Source: Mesorhizobium sp.
Lineage (GTDB): Bacteria; Pseudomonadota; Alphaproteobacteria; Rhizobiales; Rhizobiaceae
NCBI GenBank assembly: GCA_004020315.1
Contig: SAQG01000050.1
Span: 1 to 37,802 of the forward strand
Direction of reading: 5' to 3'
Length of the DNA: 37,802 nt
The notes under the pieces are model-generated. The model was given only the letters and a program-made list of their open reading frames with translations. It did not search any database and was not told the DNA's origin. How positions within the stretch are numbered: the stretch's first letter is position 1; each line of letters opens with the position of its first letter. The position numbers were made by a program, and so were the translations under genes. This document shows positions 1-7,287 of the stretch, one piece after another.

Positions 1-54
1 AAAACCGGACAACTCACGTGCTACCTAATCCGGACAACTCATCTGCTTACGACA
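1..54. mobile_element. Probable end of an IS21-type insertion sequence, cut by the window edge
   Basis: The 12-base word CCGGACAACTCA occurs twice in the same direction, at 5-16 and 30-41, 25 bases apart. The block can be read as ending in ACA at 52-54, so that from the other strand it begins TGT. Multiple short terminal repeats near a TGT...ACA end are typical of IS21-family elements. No transposase is visible because the element would lie to the left of the window. The call rests on these repeats only; another IS family or a chance duplication is possible. Confidence 0.4.
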
Positions 55-70
55 CCGAAGCCTCACGGGG

Positions 71-98
71 TTGACTTTCCAGGCGCGTTCTTTATGTG
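71..98 (+). promoter_or_regulatory. Probable sigma-70 promoter of rpmG
   Basis: TTGACT at 71-76 matches a -35 box, and TATGTG at 93-98, after a 16-base spacer, is a weak -10 box. Transcription would start near 105, leaving a leader of about 70 bases before rpmG. The -10 match is poor, so this is a tentative call. Confidence 0.35.
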
Positions 99-176
99 TC
101 GCGCCAAGTTTCCCGCGTCCGGGTGTTTCCCCGTGCTCCAGCGGCCAAAACTCCACGAACCTAACGGACGAACACA

Positions 177-344
177 ATGGCCAAAGCCGCAAACATCAAG
201 ATCAAGCTTCTGTCGACCGCCGACACCGGTTTCTTCTACGTGACCAGCAAGAACAGCCGCACCAAGACGGACAAGCTGTCGTTCCGCAAATACGATCCCG
301 TCGCCAAGAAGCACGTCGAGTTCAAGGAAACCAAGATCAAGTAA
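177..344 (+). CDS. rpmG: 50S ribosomal protein L33
   Basis: This encodes the 55-residue large-subunit ribosomal protein L33. The sequence is Lys-rich (start MAKAANIKIKLLSTADTG, end EFKETKIK) and has the expected family length. It contains no cysteine, so it is the zinc-independent (C-minus) form of L33. The ATG at 177 gives the canonical N-terminus. It is a single-gene unit: a promoter-like sequence lies upstream and a strong intrinsic terminator follows 20-30 bases after the stop. Confidence 0.97.
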   Translation: MAKAANIKIKLLSTADTGFFYVTSKNSRTKTDKLSFRKYDPVAKKHVEFKETKIK

Positions 345-366
345 TCTGGTTTCCTGCTTTAAAACC

Positions 367-400
367 AAACGCCGCCCCTGTGGGCGGCGTTTTTGTTTTC
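367..400 (+). terminator. Intrinsic terminator of rpmG
   Basis: A GC-rich stem with arms around GCCGCCC (371-377) and GGGCGGC (382-388) is followed by a T-rich run at 390-399. It lies just downstream of the rpmG stop and ends that transcript. Confidence 0.9.
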
Positions 401-760
401 AAGGCTTCGAAAAGTCTAAAAAGTTCCAACGCTTGGCGCAGAGTCTTGATGTCATTTTGAGAATGGGGGCCGGTCGGCGTTTGGCAGCGGTACGAGGAGG
501 CCACTATGTGCCAGCGCCGGCCGGCCGACCCCACGGACCCAGGAGATGCGGCGGACCTGAATCATGGGGTATTCTTCGGATCGACCCGGCTATCTACCCT
601 CGCGCCGGTTCCGTCATTGGTCTGCACATTTGCGCAACAGCCTGTGAAAATCAACAATTTCTTAACCAAGCCCGCCGAATCGCTTGCGTTAAGGTAAATT
701 CGTAACCCTGTCACACTGACTGGATAATCGGGCTCACGCCTGCCTCTGAACCAAAGCTCT
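401..760. other. Gene-free stretch with no convincing gene
   Basis: I see no recognisable gene here. A 63-codon plus-strand frame at 506-697 has a good ribosome-binding site (GAGGAGG, five bases before ATG), but its Pro/Asp-rich translation resembles no family I know. Two TTAA-containing words at 661-667 and 689-695 resemble CtrA half-sites, but they are not spaced as a CtrA site. The stretch leads into the structured element at 761-868. Confidence 0.5.
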
Positions 761-868
761 GTTGAATTCAGGTCAGGCTGAGTCGAAAACGAAGCGTACG
801 TTCGGGTACGCGAATACCGGAAGCGCAGGAAACTGCGATTTGCAGGCCAGCATCACCTGAATATCAAC
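761..868. ncRNA. Strongly structured 108-bp element, candidate RNA or miniature palindromic repeat
   Basis: The ends pair over 13 base pairs with a single bulged A: GTTGAATTCAGGT (761-773) with ACCTGAATATCAAC (855-868). Inside are a further GCTG/CAGC pairing (777-780 with 848-851), a perfect 6-bp hairpin GCGTAC/GTACGC (794-811), and a 5-bp hairpin CGCAG/CTGCG closed by a GAAA tetraloop (824-837). This multibranch shape with a GNRA loop suggests a folded RNA, but terminal inverted repeats are equally expected of a small mobile repeat. It ends six bases before the end of pleD, and neither strand has a T-run terminator. I cannot name the family or the strand. Confidence 0.4.
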
Positions 869-873
869 GGACC

Positions 874-2247
874 TTACGCCGCCTTGGCGACGACGCGGTT
901 GCGACCGGCGCTCTTGGCTTCGTAGAGCGCGAGGTCGGCGCGTTTCATCAGCCCGGCAACCGAGTCCATGCCCTTCAGCACCGACGACACGCCGACGCTG
1001 ACGGTAACCTCAATCGTTTTGCCGCCGTGGCCGACGGCAAACGGCATATGGGCGATTTCAGCACGAATGCGCTCCGCGACCTTTTCGGCGACGGCGCCGT
1101 CCGTGTCCGGCATCACCACGACGAACTCCTCGCCACCGAAGCGGCAGGCGAGATCGATGCCGCGCACATTCTTGCGCAGACGCCGTGCAAACTCGCGCAG
1201 CACCTCATCGCCGCCGTCATGGCCGTGTGCGTCGTTGATGGTCTTGAAGCGGTCGAGATCGGTGATCATCACCGACAGCGGCCGCCGCCGCGCCACGGCA
1301 CGGTCGAACAACGTCTGCAGATGGCTGTCGAGGTAACGGCGATTGTGCAATCCCGTCAGGCCGTCGGTCACCGCCATCTCGATGGTCTGTGTGACGCTGG
1401 CGCGGAGCTGGTCGTTGTAGCGCTTGCGGCGCACTTGCGTGCGTAGCCGGGCGGTCAGTTCCTGCTGGTCGATCGGCCGCATCAGATAGTCGTTGATGCC
1501 GAGTTCGAGCCCGCGGACGATGCGTCCCTCCTCACCCTGCTCCGCCAGAAGGATGATCGGCACGAAACGGGTACGATCGAGCGAACGCAGTTGCGAGCAG
1601 AGCCTGAGCGGATCGAAATCGGCAAAGGCCGTCGAGATCATCACGCATTCATAGGGCGTCTCGGCGGCCTGGAAGAAGCCGGCATGCGGATCGGTGGCGA
1701 TGTCGAGGTCGGCGCTGCCGCGCAGCATTTTCTGGACGCGCTCGAAGGAGGATTTGCGCTCGTCGATCAGCAGAACCTTCGGCGTGGTGTCTGCGGATGC
1801 GAAGTTGCGACTCAACAGCTCCTCGATGCCGATATTGCGCGTGGTCGAGGCGCGCAGGCGCAGCTCGTCGGTCAACGTCTTCAGCCTGACCAGGCTTTTT
1901 ACGCGCGTCATCAATTGCAGATCGTTGACGGGCTTGGTCAGAAAATCGTCGGCACCGGCCTCGAGACCGCGCACCCGGTCCGAAACCTGGTCGAGCGCGG
2001 TGATCATGACGACGGGGATGTGCGACGTCGCCGGATCGCTCTTCAGCCGCCGGCAGACCTCGAAGCCGTCCATATCAGGCATCATCACATCGAGCAGCAC
2101 GACATCGACCTTGCCGTTTTCGCAGGTTTCGATCGCGTCCAGCCCGTTGGTGGCGGTCAGCACCTCGAAATATTCGGCAAGCAGCCGAACCTCGAGCAGC
2201 CTCACATTGGCAGGGATGTCGTCGACGACGAGGATCCGTGCGGTCAT
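874..2247 (-). CDS. pleD: Response regulator diguanylate cyclase PleD
   Basis: This two-receiver GGDEF protein makes cyclic-di-GMP when phosphorylated and controls the motile-to-sessile switch and polar development. The 457 residues match PleD: a first receiver domain (about 1-120) with phospho-acceptor Asp53 in LLDVMMPDMDG, a second degenerate receiver (about 155-275), and a C-terminal GGDEF domain (about 290-457) with an intact GGEEF active site. An RGID sequence five residues before GGEEF is the product-inhibition I-site, so feedback by c-di-GMP is expected. The gene lies 33 bases after divK on the same strand and is surely co-transcribed with it, as in Caulobacter. Both are substrates of the PleC/DivJ histidine kinases in that species. 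Confidence 0.95.
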   Translation of the reverse strand: MTARILVVDDIPANVRLLEVRLLAEYFEVLTATNGLDAIETCENGKVDVVLLDVMMPDMDGFEVCRRLKSDPATSHIPVVMITALDQVSDRVRGLEAGADDFLTKPVNDLQLMTRVKSLVRLKTLTDELRLRASTTRNIGIEELLSRNFASADTTPKVLLIDERKSSFERVQKMLRGSADLDIATDPHAGFFQAAETPYECVMISTAFADFDPLRLCSQLRSLDRTRFVPIILLAEQGEEGRIVRGLELGINDYLMRPIDQQELTARLRTQVRRKRYNDQLRASVTQTIEMAVTDGLTGLHNRRYLDSHLQTLFDRAVARRRPLSVMITDLDRFKTINDAHGHDGGDEVLREFARRLRKNVRGIDLACRFGGEEFVVVMPDTDGAVAEKVAERIRAEIAHMPFAVGHGGKTIEVTVSVGVSSVLKGMDSVAGLMKRADLALYEAKSAGRNRVVAKAA

Positions 2248-2280
2248 TTTATGAAGCTCCGGCTCGGCTGGATGGGCGCA

Positions 2281-2652
2281 TCAGGCGTCGCCCAGGTAGG
2301 ATTTGATGGTTTCGATGAAACGCGGCACCGAGATCGGCTTGGAAATATAGGCTTCGCAGCCACCCTGGCGGATGCGCTCCTCATCGCCCTTCATCGCGAA
2401 TGCGGTGACGGCAATGACCGGAATGACATGGAGATCGTCGTCCTCCTTCAGCCATTTGGTCACTTCCAACCCCGACACTTCGGGCAGCTGGATGTCCATC
2501 AAAATGAGGTCCGGCTTGTGCAGTCGCGCCAGATCCAGCGCTTCCAGACCGTTGCGCGTGCGGACGGTCTCGTAACCGCTCGCTTCGATGAGGTCCCGAA
2601 AGAGCTTCATGTTGAGCTCATTGTCCTCGACGATCATGACCTTCTTAGGCAT
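2281..2652 (-). CDS. divK: Cell-cycle single-domain response regulator DivK
   Basis: DivK is an essential single-domain response regulator in the CtrA cell-cycle pathway. The 123-residue product is one receiver domain with the acidic pair VEDNE at the N-terminus, phospho-acceptor Asp53 (LMDIQLPEVSG) and the conserved VTAFAMKGDEERI and KPIS segments that are nearly invariant in DivK. I chose the ATG at 2652 because it gives the canonical MPKKVMIVEDNE start and has a GGGA sequence upstream. A frame extension to 2697 is open but is not part of the family. It is the first gene of the divK-pleD operon and is divergent from the DUF3572 gene. Confidence 0.96.
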   Translation of the reverse strand: MPKKVMIVEDNELNMKLFRDLIEASGYETVRTRNGLEALDLARLHKPDLILMDIQLPEVSGLEVTKWLKEDDDLHVIPVIAVTAFAMKGDEERIRQGGCEAYISKPISVPRFIETIKSYLGDA

Positions 2653-2887
2653 CAAATTCCCGTCCCGGCCGGCCTTCCGCTCGAAGGTTGCCGTCATGCG
2701 CCCTCGCCGGTACGCACCAAACCCTGCTCGACTCTACGGCAATATAATTGACGAAACGGAAACCGGCTGCCGGAAAAGCTTCGGATTTCACCTCGAACAC
2801 CGCATTGCAGAGCTAGATGGCTTGCCGCAGGCGACGCTTGCGATTACTGCCAAAAAGAGACTCATTTCACCGCGCAAGAAGGTAGCG

Positions 2888-3187
2888 ATGGCAAACGCAG
2901 CGTCAATGCGCGAGGAAGCGGAAACCATTGCGGTGAAGGCATTGGGCTTCGTCGCCGCCGATCCGGAACTTCTGCCCCGCTTCCTGGCGATCACTGGTAT
3001 CGAGGTGCATTCCATCCGCCAGGCCGCCGGCGAGCCGGGATTCCTGGCCGGCGTCCTGCAGTTCATCCTCGCCCACGAGCCGACGCTCATGCGGTTCGCG
3101 GAGGAAACCGGCACACCGCCGGCATCCGTCGGCAAGGCGCTGCGGGCGCTGCCGCTTGGCGACGACGATCATGAGCATTCCATATGA
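2888..3187 (+). CDS. DUF3572 family protein
   Basis: A 99-residue, mostly helical, Ala- and Glu-rich cytoplasmic protein that I place in the alphaproteobacterial DUF3572 family. The supporting stretch is about residues 7-80 (MREEAETIAVKALGF, then the acidic leucine-rich ADPELLPRFLAITG and a GFLAGVLQFILAHEP segment). Its function is unknown. The ATG at 2888 has AAGGTAG a few bases upstream; the internal Met at 2906 is a less likely start. It is transcribed away from divK. The His/Asp-rich tail may be variable. Confidence 0.85.
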   Translation: MANAASMREEAETIAVKALGFVAADPELLPRFLAITGIEVHSIRQAAGEPGFLAGVLQFILAHEPTLMRFAEETGTPPASVGKALRALPLGDDDHEHSI

Positions 3188-3214
3188 GCGACGATCCCGA
3201 AACAGCGCGCAGAT

Positions 3215-3374
3215 CGAGGAGCTCGCCTTTGGCCATTTCGGTGGTTAAAAGCGGGTAGGTCAGCCCGAGGGCATGGAGATGGGCGCGTCGAACCACACGA
3301 TGCTTGCGCGGCATGGCCGTTAGCATGACGATCTCGGCGCGGTCGCCGAGCGTCGCCAGGGCGTCGGCGGCGTG
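3215..3374 (-). pseudogene. Inverted fragment of a HAD-like hydrolase gene
   Basis: Read on the minus strand from 3374, about 52 codons give convincing protein sequence: DALATLGDRAEIVMLTAMP, then HRVVRRAHLHALGLTYPL and LTTEMAKG. This resembles the middle of small HAD-superfamily phosphatases, where an LTAMP-type strand and a basic HR..RR.HL helix precede a conserved Lys-Gly. There is no proper start, and neither the DxD nucleophile motif nor the C-terminus is present. The fragment abuts, head to head at about 3375, the plus-strand C-terminal piece of what looks like the same gene. I infer a deletion plus inversion that destroyed the gene. Confidence 0.5.
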
Positions 3375-3376
3375 TC

Positions 3377-3502
3377 CATCTCTTCCATCTGATGGCCGAC
3401 AATTCGCTGCGCGCCGTTCTGCCGCCAATGCCCGACGACATCGCAGTCGTCGAGGACTGGCGCGAAGCCACGCCGAAGATTCGGGCGGCGCTCGGGCTAT
3501 AA
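3377..3502 (+). pseudogene. C-terminal fragment of the same broken HAD-like gene
   Basis: The plus strand from 3377 encodes 41 residues ending at a TAA: it begins HLFHLMADNSLRAVLPPMP and ends PKIRAALGL. This is a typical tail for a small HAD-like protein, but there is no start codon or ribosome-binding site, and the upstream sequence belongs to an inverted fragment on the other strand. The two pieces touch at about 3375. The N-terminal catalytic part and a central segment are absent from the window. Family assignment is from memory of the pattern and is moderate only. Confidence 0.5.
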
Positions 3503-3552
3503 GGCACTTCTAAAGGGCCCGGCAGATCCGCCCGACGGGGATCGCGAAGTGC

Positions 3553-5046
3553 CTACGGCGTCGTTTCTTCTTTGCTGTCGTCAGCTTCGTCATTCACAAC
3601 CGGATCGGCCGGCTTCACCATGACACCATTGACCGTGACCGAACCGTCGGGCTTGCCGTTGACGACCCATTCGATGCGGCCGTTCGGCAGCGTCTTGCCG
3701 AATCCCTTGATCGCAAGCGCCACCGGCACATATTGAGCAGCTTCCGGCTCCGACTTCGCCGCCGCCTGCAGGCTTTCCACGATCTTGTCATAGCCTGCGA
3801 TATCGATCGTCACATTGGCCTCGGGCTTCATACCGGGGAACGTCACCTCGCCTTCCATCGCGATTTCCATCTCGCCATTCTTTACCGTGCTGTGGCCGAT
3901 GACCACCTTCGGCGTATTGGCCATGAAATCGGCGGCCAACGTCTCGCCGAAGTTGGCCGGCAAGGGTGGGTCCCGATTGAGATCAAAGGCTTCGATGGCC
4001 TTTTTCGCCATGCTGTCGAGATTGATGTTGGCGCCACCGAAGTTCAGATTGATGTCGGTTGGCAACAGCGCCGTACCCCAGGCGGGCACGAGATTCTGAG
4101 GGATCGTCAATCCTGCGGCCTTGATCGTATAGTTGATTGCTCCGTTCTGGGCGATGCCGTCGGTCCCGAAGCTCGTGCCGAGCTCCGCCGCACCGAAATG
4201 CCCGACCGGGCTTTCGACCGTGAGATCCTTCAATCTGTAGCTTCCGTCGATCCGCTCCCACAGCGGCAGCGCGGCGAGCAACAGCGATTTGAGCTGCGCC
4301 TGGTTGGCCTTCAGCTTGGCCTCGTCTTCATTGGCGACGGCAAATGCCAGCAGATCGAGAAACGGCTTTGTCCGCACCCCTTTGCCGGTCGCATTCACTG
4401 ACAGCTCTGGCGATTTGATCGTGAGCGGGAATTTCAGCCCGCTTTTGGGATCGTCAAAATCAAGCGCTTCGGCAAAATCGGCGACCTTCTGCGTCGCGGT
4501 GAAATCCACGCCGCCCTTCGCAGCTTTGGTTGCCCTCATCGTGGCAGTACCGGCGCCGGTGCTCACCTTCGCGCGCTGCATGGCGTCCTGGGAATTCATC
4601 GTCATGCCGGCTATCGACTGTGTGGCGCTGGTGAAAGCTGCCAGTTCGGGATCGTAGACACCGGTGAACTTGCTGTCTTTGAGCGAGAATTGCATGCTCT
4701 GCTGGCCTTCCGGCCCCTTGAACTCGAAGGACCCGCTTGGCGACACATCCGCCGAGACGTCCCATGTCCCGTTGTTGCGTGGCTTGACGAGGAATGCGTA
4801 GGGGCTGAAGTCGACCTTGAAGGAATGCTGCGTCGCCAACAGGTCCACGACAGGTTTGAAGTCGACGGCGAGTTTGTAGGCGTCGCCTTCCACGGAAACC
4901 TTCAAGAAACCGCTGTCGATCGCCTGCTTGCCGATATAGCGGGACAGATTTTCGGAGAGCTGTTTCGCACCCTCGCCATTGACGGTCTGGCCGAAGGCAG
5001 GCGCGCTGAGCGCGAGAACAAAGACGGCTGGCAGGACGCGGTTCAC
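3553..5046 (-). CDS. Exported protein of unknown function, possibly DUF2125-like
   Basis: The 497-residue product begins with a clear Sec signal peptide (MNRVLPAVFVLALSAPAFG, probable cleavage after AFG or AFGQ). The rest is soluble, rich in short beta-strand patterns (alternating polar and hydrophobic residues), has no obvious catalytic motif and ends in an acidic tail. The style and length fit large periplasmic proteins of the DUF2125/AsmA-like kind in rhizobia, but I cannot confirm that family. It lies on the same strand as the downstream-mapping protease gene, with a 140-base gap, so it may be transcribed separately. Confidence 0.75.
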   Translation of the reverse strand: MNRVLPAVFVLALSAPAFGQTVNGEGAKQLSENLSRYIGKQAIDSGFLKVSVEGDAYKLAVDFKPVVDLLATQHSFKVDFSPYAFLVKPRNNGTWDVSADVSPSGSFEFKGPEGQQSMQFSLKDSKFTGVYDPELAAFTSATQSIAGMTMNSQDAMQRAKVSTGAGTATMRATKAAKGGVDFTATQKVADFAEALDFDDPKSGLKFPLTIKSPELSVNATGKGVRTKPFLDLLAFAVANEDEAKLKANQAQLKSLLLAALPLWERIDGSYRLKDLTVESPVGHFGAAELGTSFGTDGIAQNGAINYTIKAAGLTIPQNLVPAWGTALLPTDINLNFGGANINLDSMAKKAIEAFDLNRDPPLPANFGETLAADFMANTPKVVIGHSTVKNGEMEIAMEGEVTFPGMKPEANVTIDIAGYDKIVESLQAAAKSEPEAAQYVPVALAIKGFGKTLPNGRIEWVVNGKPDGSVTVNGVMVKPADPVVNDEADDSKEETTP

Positions 5047-5186
5047 GCAGAATCTCCGTTGGTACTCTTGTGGTAGAAAACTCCAATCGCAACCGTAAGC
5101 CGAAACACGCGAGGTGCAATCCCTCCTCGGGCGCTAGAAGCTGGTCTGTAGTGATCTTTCGCGCCTCCGGCATCAACAGTGGAGCA

Positions 5187-6617
5187 TCACGTCGCCTTCT
5201 TCGGCGTAACGACGCAAGCAGCGCGGGCATTGAGCAGTCCCCAGCCGAAGACGGCATCCTTGCCCGGCGCGCCGAGATCTTCCGCCGACTTGCCGAGCGC
5301 GTCGTGAATGTCGGCTGCGGTGGCGTTGCTGTTTGCCGATTTCATTAACGCCGCTGCGGCGGCGACAAACGGCGCTGCGAAGGAGGTGCCGGTCTTCGGC
5401 CGTGCGCCGCTGACCGACGCCGCCGTCCACACTTCGACGCCGGGGGCGGCCAGGTCGATATGCTCGCCACGGCCGGCACGTCTGTAAGGGCGTTTCATGC
5501 GGTCCACCGCCGTCACCGCGATCACGTCCGCATAGGCTGCCGGATAGGCAGGTTCGGCCTTGGGACCTCCATTGCCGGCGGCGGCGACGATCACCATGCC
5601 GCGTTCGGCAAGTCTTCGGACAAACTGCTCGAGAAGAGCATTCGCAGGACCCGACAGGCTCATATTCGTCACCTGCACGCCGCGCGCGGAAAGAAGATCG
5701 AGCGCGCGAAGAAGATCATAAGCGTCCGAGCGGTCATCCTGGCGATCGCCTCGGTGAAACGCATCGACCGCGATGAGCCTGGCGTGCGGCAGGAGGCCCG
5801 GGGTGCGGCTGTCGGCTCCGCCGACGAGCAGGGCCGCGACGGCGGTGCCGTGCTGGCGGCCGGATTCGGGAAAGCCGTCGTCCGACAGGCGAAGAACTTC
5901 GATCCGGCCTTTGGCCAAGGCGGCATGCGCAGGATTGATCGCGGTGTCGATGAGGCCGATCGTGACATTGCCACCGCAGCCGGCGGGAAGGCCGGTATGG
6001 GCCGGCCAGCCGATCAGGCCCGCGGCGGCGCAGTGGGGTCCGGCACATTCGGTTTCTTGTCCGGGCCGGTAGTAGTGCACGAAATCTGCCGTCGATTGCG
6101 GAGCGGCGTCGATGACAAGATCGCGCGCAGCCTCCAGCGGCATATTGGGTGGTATGCGCAGTCGGATCAGCTCCGACCCCAGAAGCTGAATGTCGGCGCG
6201 GTCGAGGACGGTGAAGCCGGTTGCCTGAAGCCGACCGATTTCAGCCGAACTCAGCCCGGTCGCCACGATCTGGTCCGGCGCCCGCAACGGCAAAGGAACG
6301 GCGGGCCGTTGCGCACGCCTGCCGCCGCCGCGTCGGGGCGGACGCGGGAGGAACCGATCGGTCAGCGTACGAAACAGATTCGGTCCGGTCGATCGGCGGG
6401 GACTCGATCCCGACCCACCAGACGACGAGCTGGATTGACCGCCGTCATCGTCACCGCCACCGTCATCACCACCACCGTCGTCATCGGCGAACGCCGATTT
6501 TGGTCCGAACTCTCCGAGCGTCAGCTGGCCGCTCGGCGCCTGAAAATCGACCACCAACGCGACGGCTACCCAGAAAGGCAGCAAAGCTTTTGGTCTCAGC
6601 CATGAGGTGGCGCTCAT
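5187..6617 (-). CDS. Exported S8 (subtilisin-like) serine protease
   Basis: The catalytic triad is complete: Asp224 in IGLIDTAIN, His256 in RQHGTAVAALLVG and Ser412 in GTSFAAPFVAA, with the oxyanion Asn349 in AAAGNGG. A hydrophobic N-terminal segment ends in AFA at about residue 44 and is probably a signal peptide. It is followed by a Gly/Asp run, a Ser-rich linker and a basic Arg-rich region (about 45-110) before the catalytic domain (about 215-470). I prefer the ATG at 6617, which has GAGGAAG just upstream; a GTG at 6629 is also open. The gene is divergent from the ECF sigma gene and carries the shared GGAAT-N16-CGTT promoter motif at 6727-6703. It is probably a sigma-controlled envelope or secreted protease; the substrate is unknown. 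Confidence 0.9.
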   Translation of the reverse strand: MSATSWLRPKALLPFWVAVALVVDFQAPSGQLTLGEFGPKSAFADDDGGGDDGGGDDDGGQSSSSSGGSGSSPRRSTGPNLFRTLTDRFLPRPPRRGGGRRAQRPAVPLPLRAPDQIVATGLSSAEIGRLQATGFTVLDRADIQLLGSELIRLRIPPNMPLEAARDLVIDAAPQSTADFVHYYRPGQETECAGPHCAAAGLIGWPAHTGLPAGCGGNVTIGLIDTAINPAHAALAKGRIEVLRLSDDGFPESGRQHGTAVAALLVGGADSRTPGLLPHARLIAVDAFHRGDRQDDRSDAYDLLRALDLLSARGVQVTNMSLSGPANALLEQFVRRLAERGMVIVAAAGNGGPKAEPAYPAAYADVIAVTAVDRMKRPYRRAGRGEHIDLAAPGVEVWTAASVSGARPKTGTSFAAPFVAAAAALMKSANSNATAADIHDALGKSAEDLGAPGKDAVFGWGLLNARAACVVTPKKAT

Positions 6618-6702
6618 AATCTTCCTCACATTTCCGGCCGCTGCCGATTTTCAACATCGCGAGGCTAGCGGACCCATCCGGCAATAAGCTAGCTTTGCGA
6701 GG

Positions 6703-6727
6703 AACGGGCGCGGGGCCGCTTTATTCC
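6703..6727 (-). promoter_or_regulatory. ECF-type promoter of the S8 protease gene
   Basis: On the minus strand GGAAT (6727-6723) and CGTT (6706-6703) are separated by 16 bases, the -35/-10 layout of alphaproteobacterial ECF promoters. The site lies about 85 bases before the protease ATG and 18 bases before the divergent sigma gene. The same motif with the same spacing precedes three other genes of this locus. Confidence 0.7.
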
Positions 6728-6744
6728 AAAAAACTTGGAGCAAC

Positions 6745-7287
6745 ATGCCGGAAAAAACCGACCGCGTCCAAGACCAGCTTGTCGCTTTTCTCCCGAATCT
6801 GCGCCGCTTCGCGATTGCGCTCTGCCGGTCCCGCGACATGGCGGACGATCTTGTTCAGCGAGCCTGCGAACGGGCGCTCGCCAACGAGGAGCGTTTTGAG
6901 CAAGGGACGCGCTTCGACGCGTGGATGTTCAAGATTCTCCGAAATCTGTGGATCGATGACATCCGCAGGCGCAAGGTCGCCGGTCCGCAGGACGATATCG
7001 ACGAGCGCCATGACATCGCCGGCGTTTCCGGTGAGCGCGAGATGGAGGCACGGCTGGCGCTGAACAGCGTGGCGCAAGCTATCGGCGAACTCGCCGGCGA
7101 TCAGCGCGATGTGCTGCTTCTGGTCTGTGTCGAAGAGCTTTCCTACAAGGAAGCCGCGGAAGTCCTTGCCGTGCCGATCGGGACGGTGATGAGCAGGTTG
7201 GCCCGGGCGAGGAAAAATCTGGCGGAGGCGACTGGAATATCCGCGGCGCCCACCCGTTCTCCGGTCACAAAAGGGGCTAGGAAATGA
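6745..7287 (+). CDS. ECF-family RNA polymerase sigma factor
   Basis: A 180-residue group 4 sigma factor with only regions 2 and 4. Region 2 (about 15-80) shows DDLVQRACERAL and the DNA-melting/-10 recognition helix around RFDAWMFKILRNLWIDDIRRR. Region 4 (about 115-165) shows the helix-turn-helix YKEAAEVLAVPIGTVMSRLARARKNL in two overlapping parts. It is not EcfG, since no NepR/PhyR partner is present. The next gene, overlapping by ATGA, encodes a membrane anti-sigma factor. The repeated GGAAT-N16-CGTT promoters around it are its likely targets; the spacing and -35 style suggest an ECF26-like group, by recollection. I see no copy of the motif in the correct direction upstream of the sigma gene itself. 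Confidence 0.93.
   Translation: MPEKTDRVQDQLVAFLPNLRRFAIALCRSRDMADDLVQRACERALANEERFEQGTRFDAWMFKILRNLWIDDIRRRKVAGPQDDIDERHDIAGVSGEREMEARLALNSVAQAIGELAGDQRDVLLLVCVEELSYKEAAEVLAVPIGTVMSRLARARKNLAEATGISAAPTRSPVTKGARK
7234..7258 (+). promoter_or_regulatory. Candidate internal ECF promoter for the anti-sigma gene
   Basis: GGAAT (7234-7238) and CGTT (7255-7258) with a 16-base spacer lie inside the 3' end of the sigma gene, 25 bases before the anti-sigma ATG. The extra A after GGAAT and C before CGTT agree with the other three copies. It overlaps coding sequence, so it is the least certain of the four. Confidence 0.5.

Noticed and set aside
661..695. Two TTAA words that look like CtrA half-sites
   Set aside because: The spacing is far from the seven bases of a TTAA-N7-TTAA site, and they lie downstream of both rpmG and pleD.
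506..697. A 63-codon frame with a good ribosome-binding site after rpmG
   Set aside because: Composition and sequence resemble no protein, and there is no conserved neighbour or promoter. I keep it only as a remark in the gap entry.
3087..3428. A 113-codon minus-strand gene across the HAD-like fragment
   Set aside because: Only the part from 3374 to about 3215 looks like protein. Both ends run into antisense of neighbouring sequence, so a broken gene fits better.
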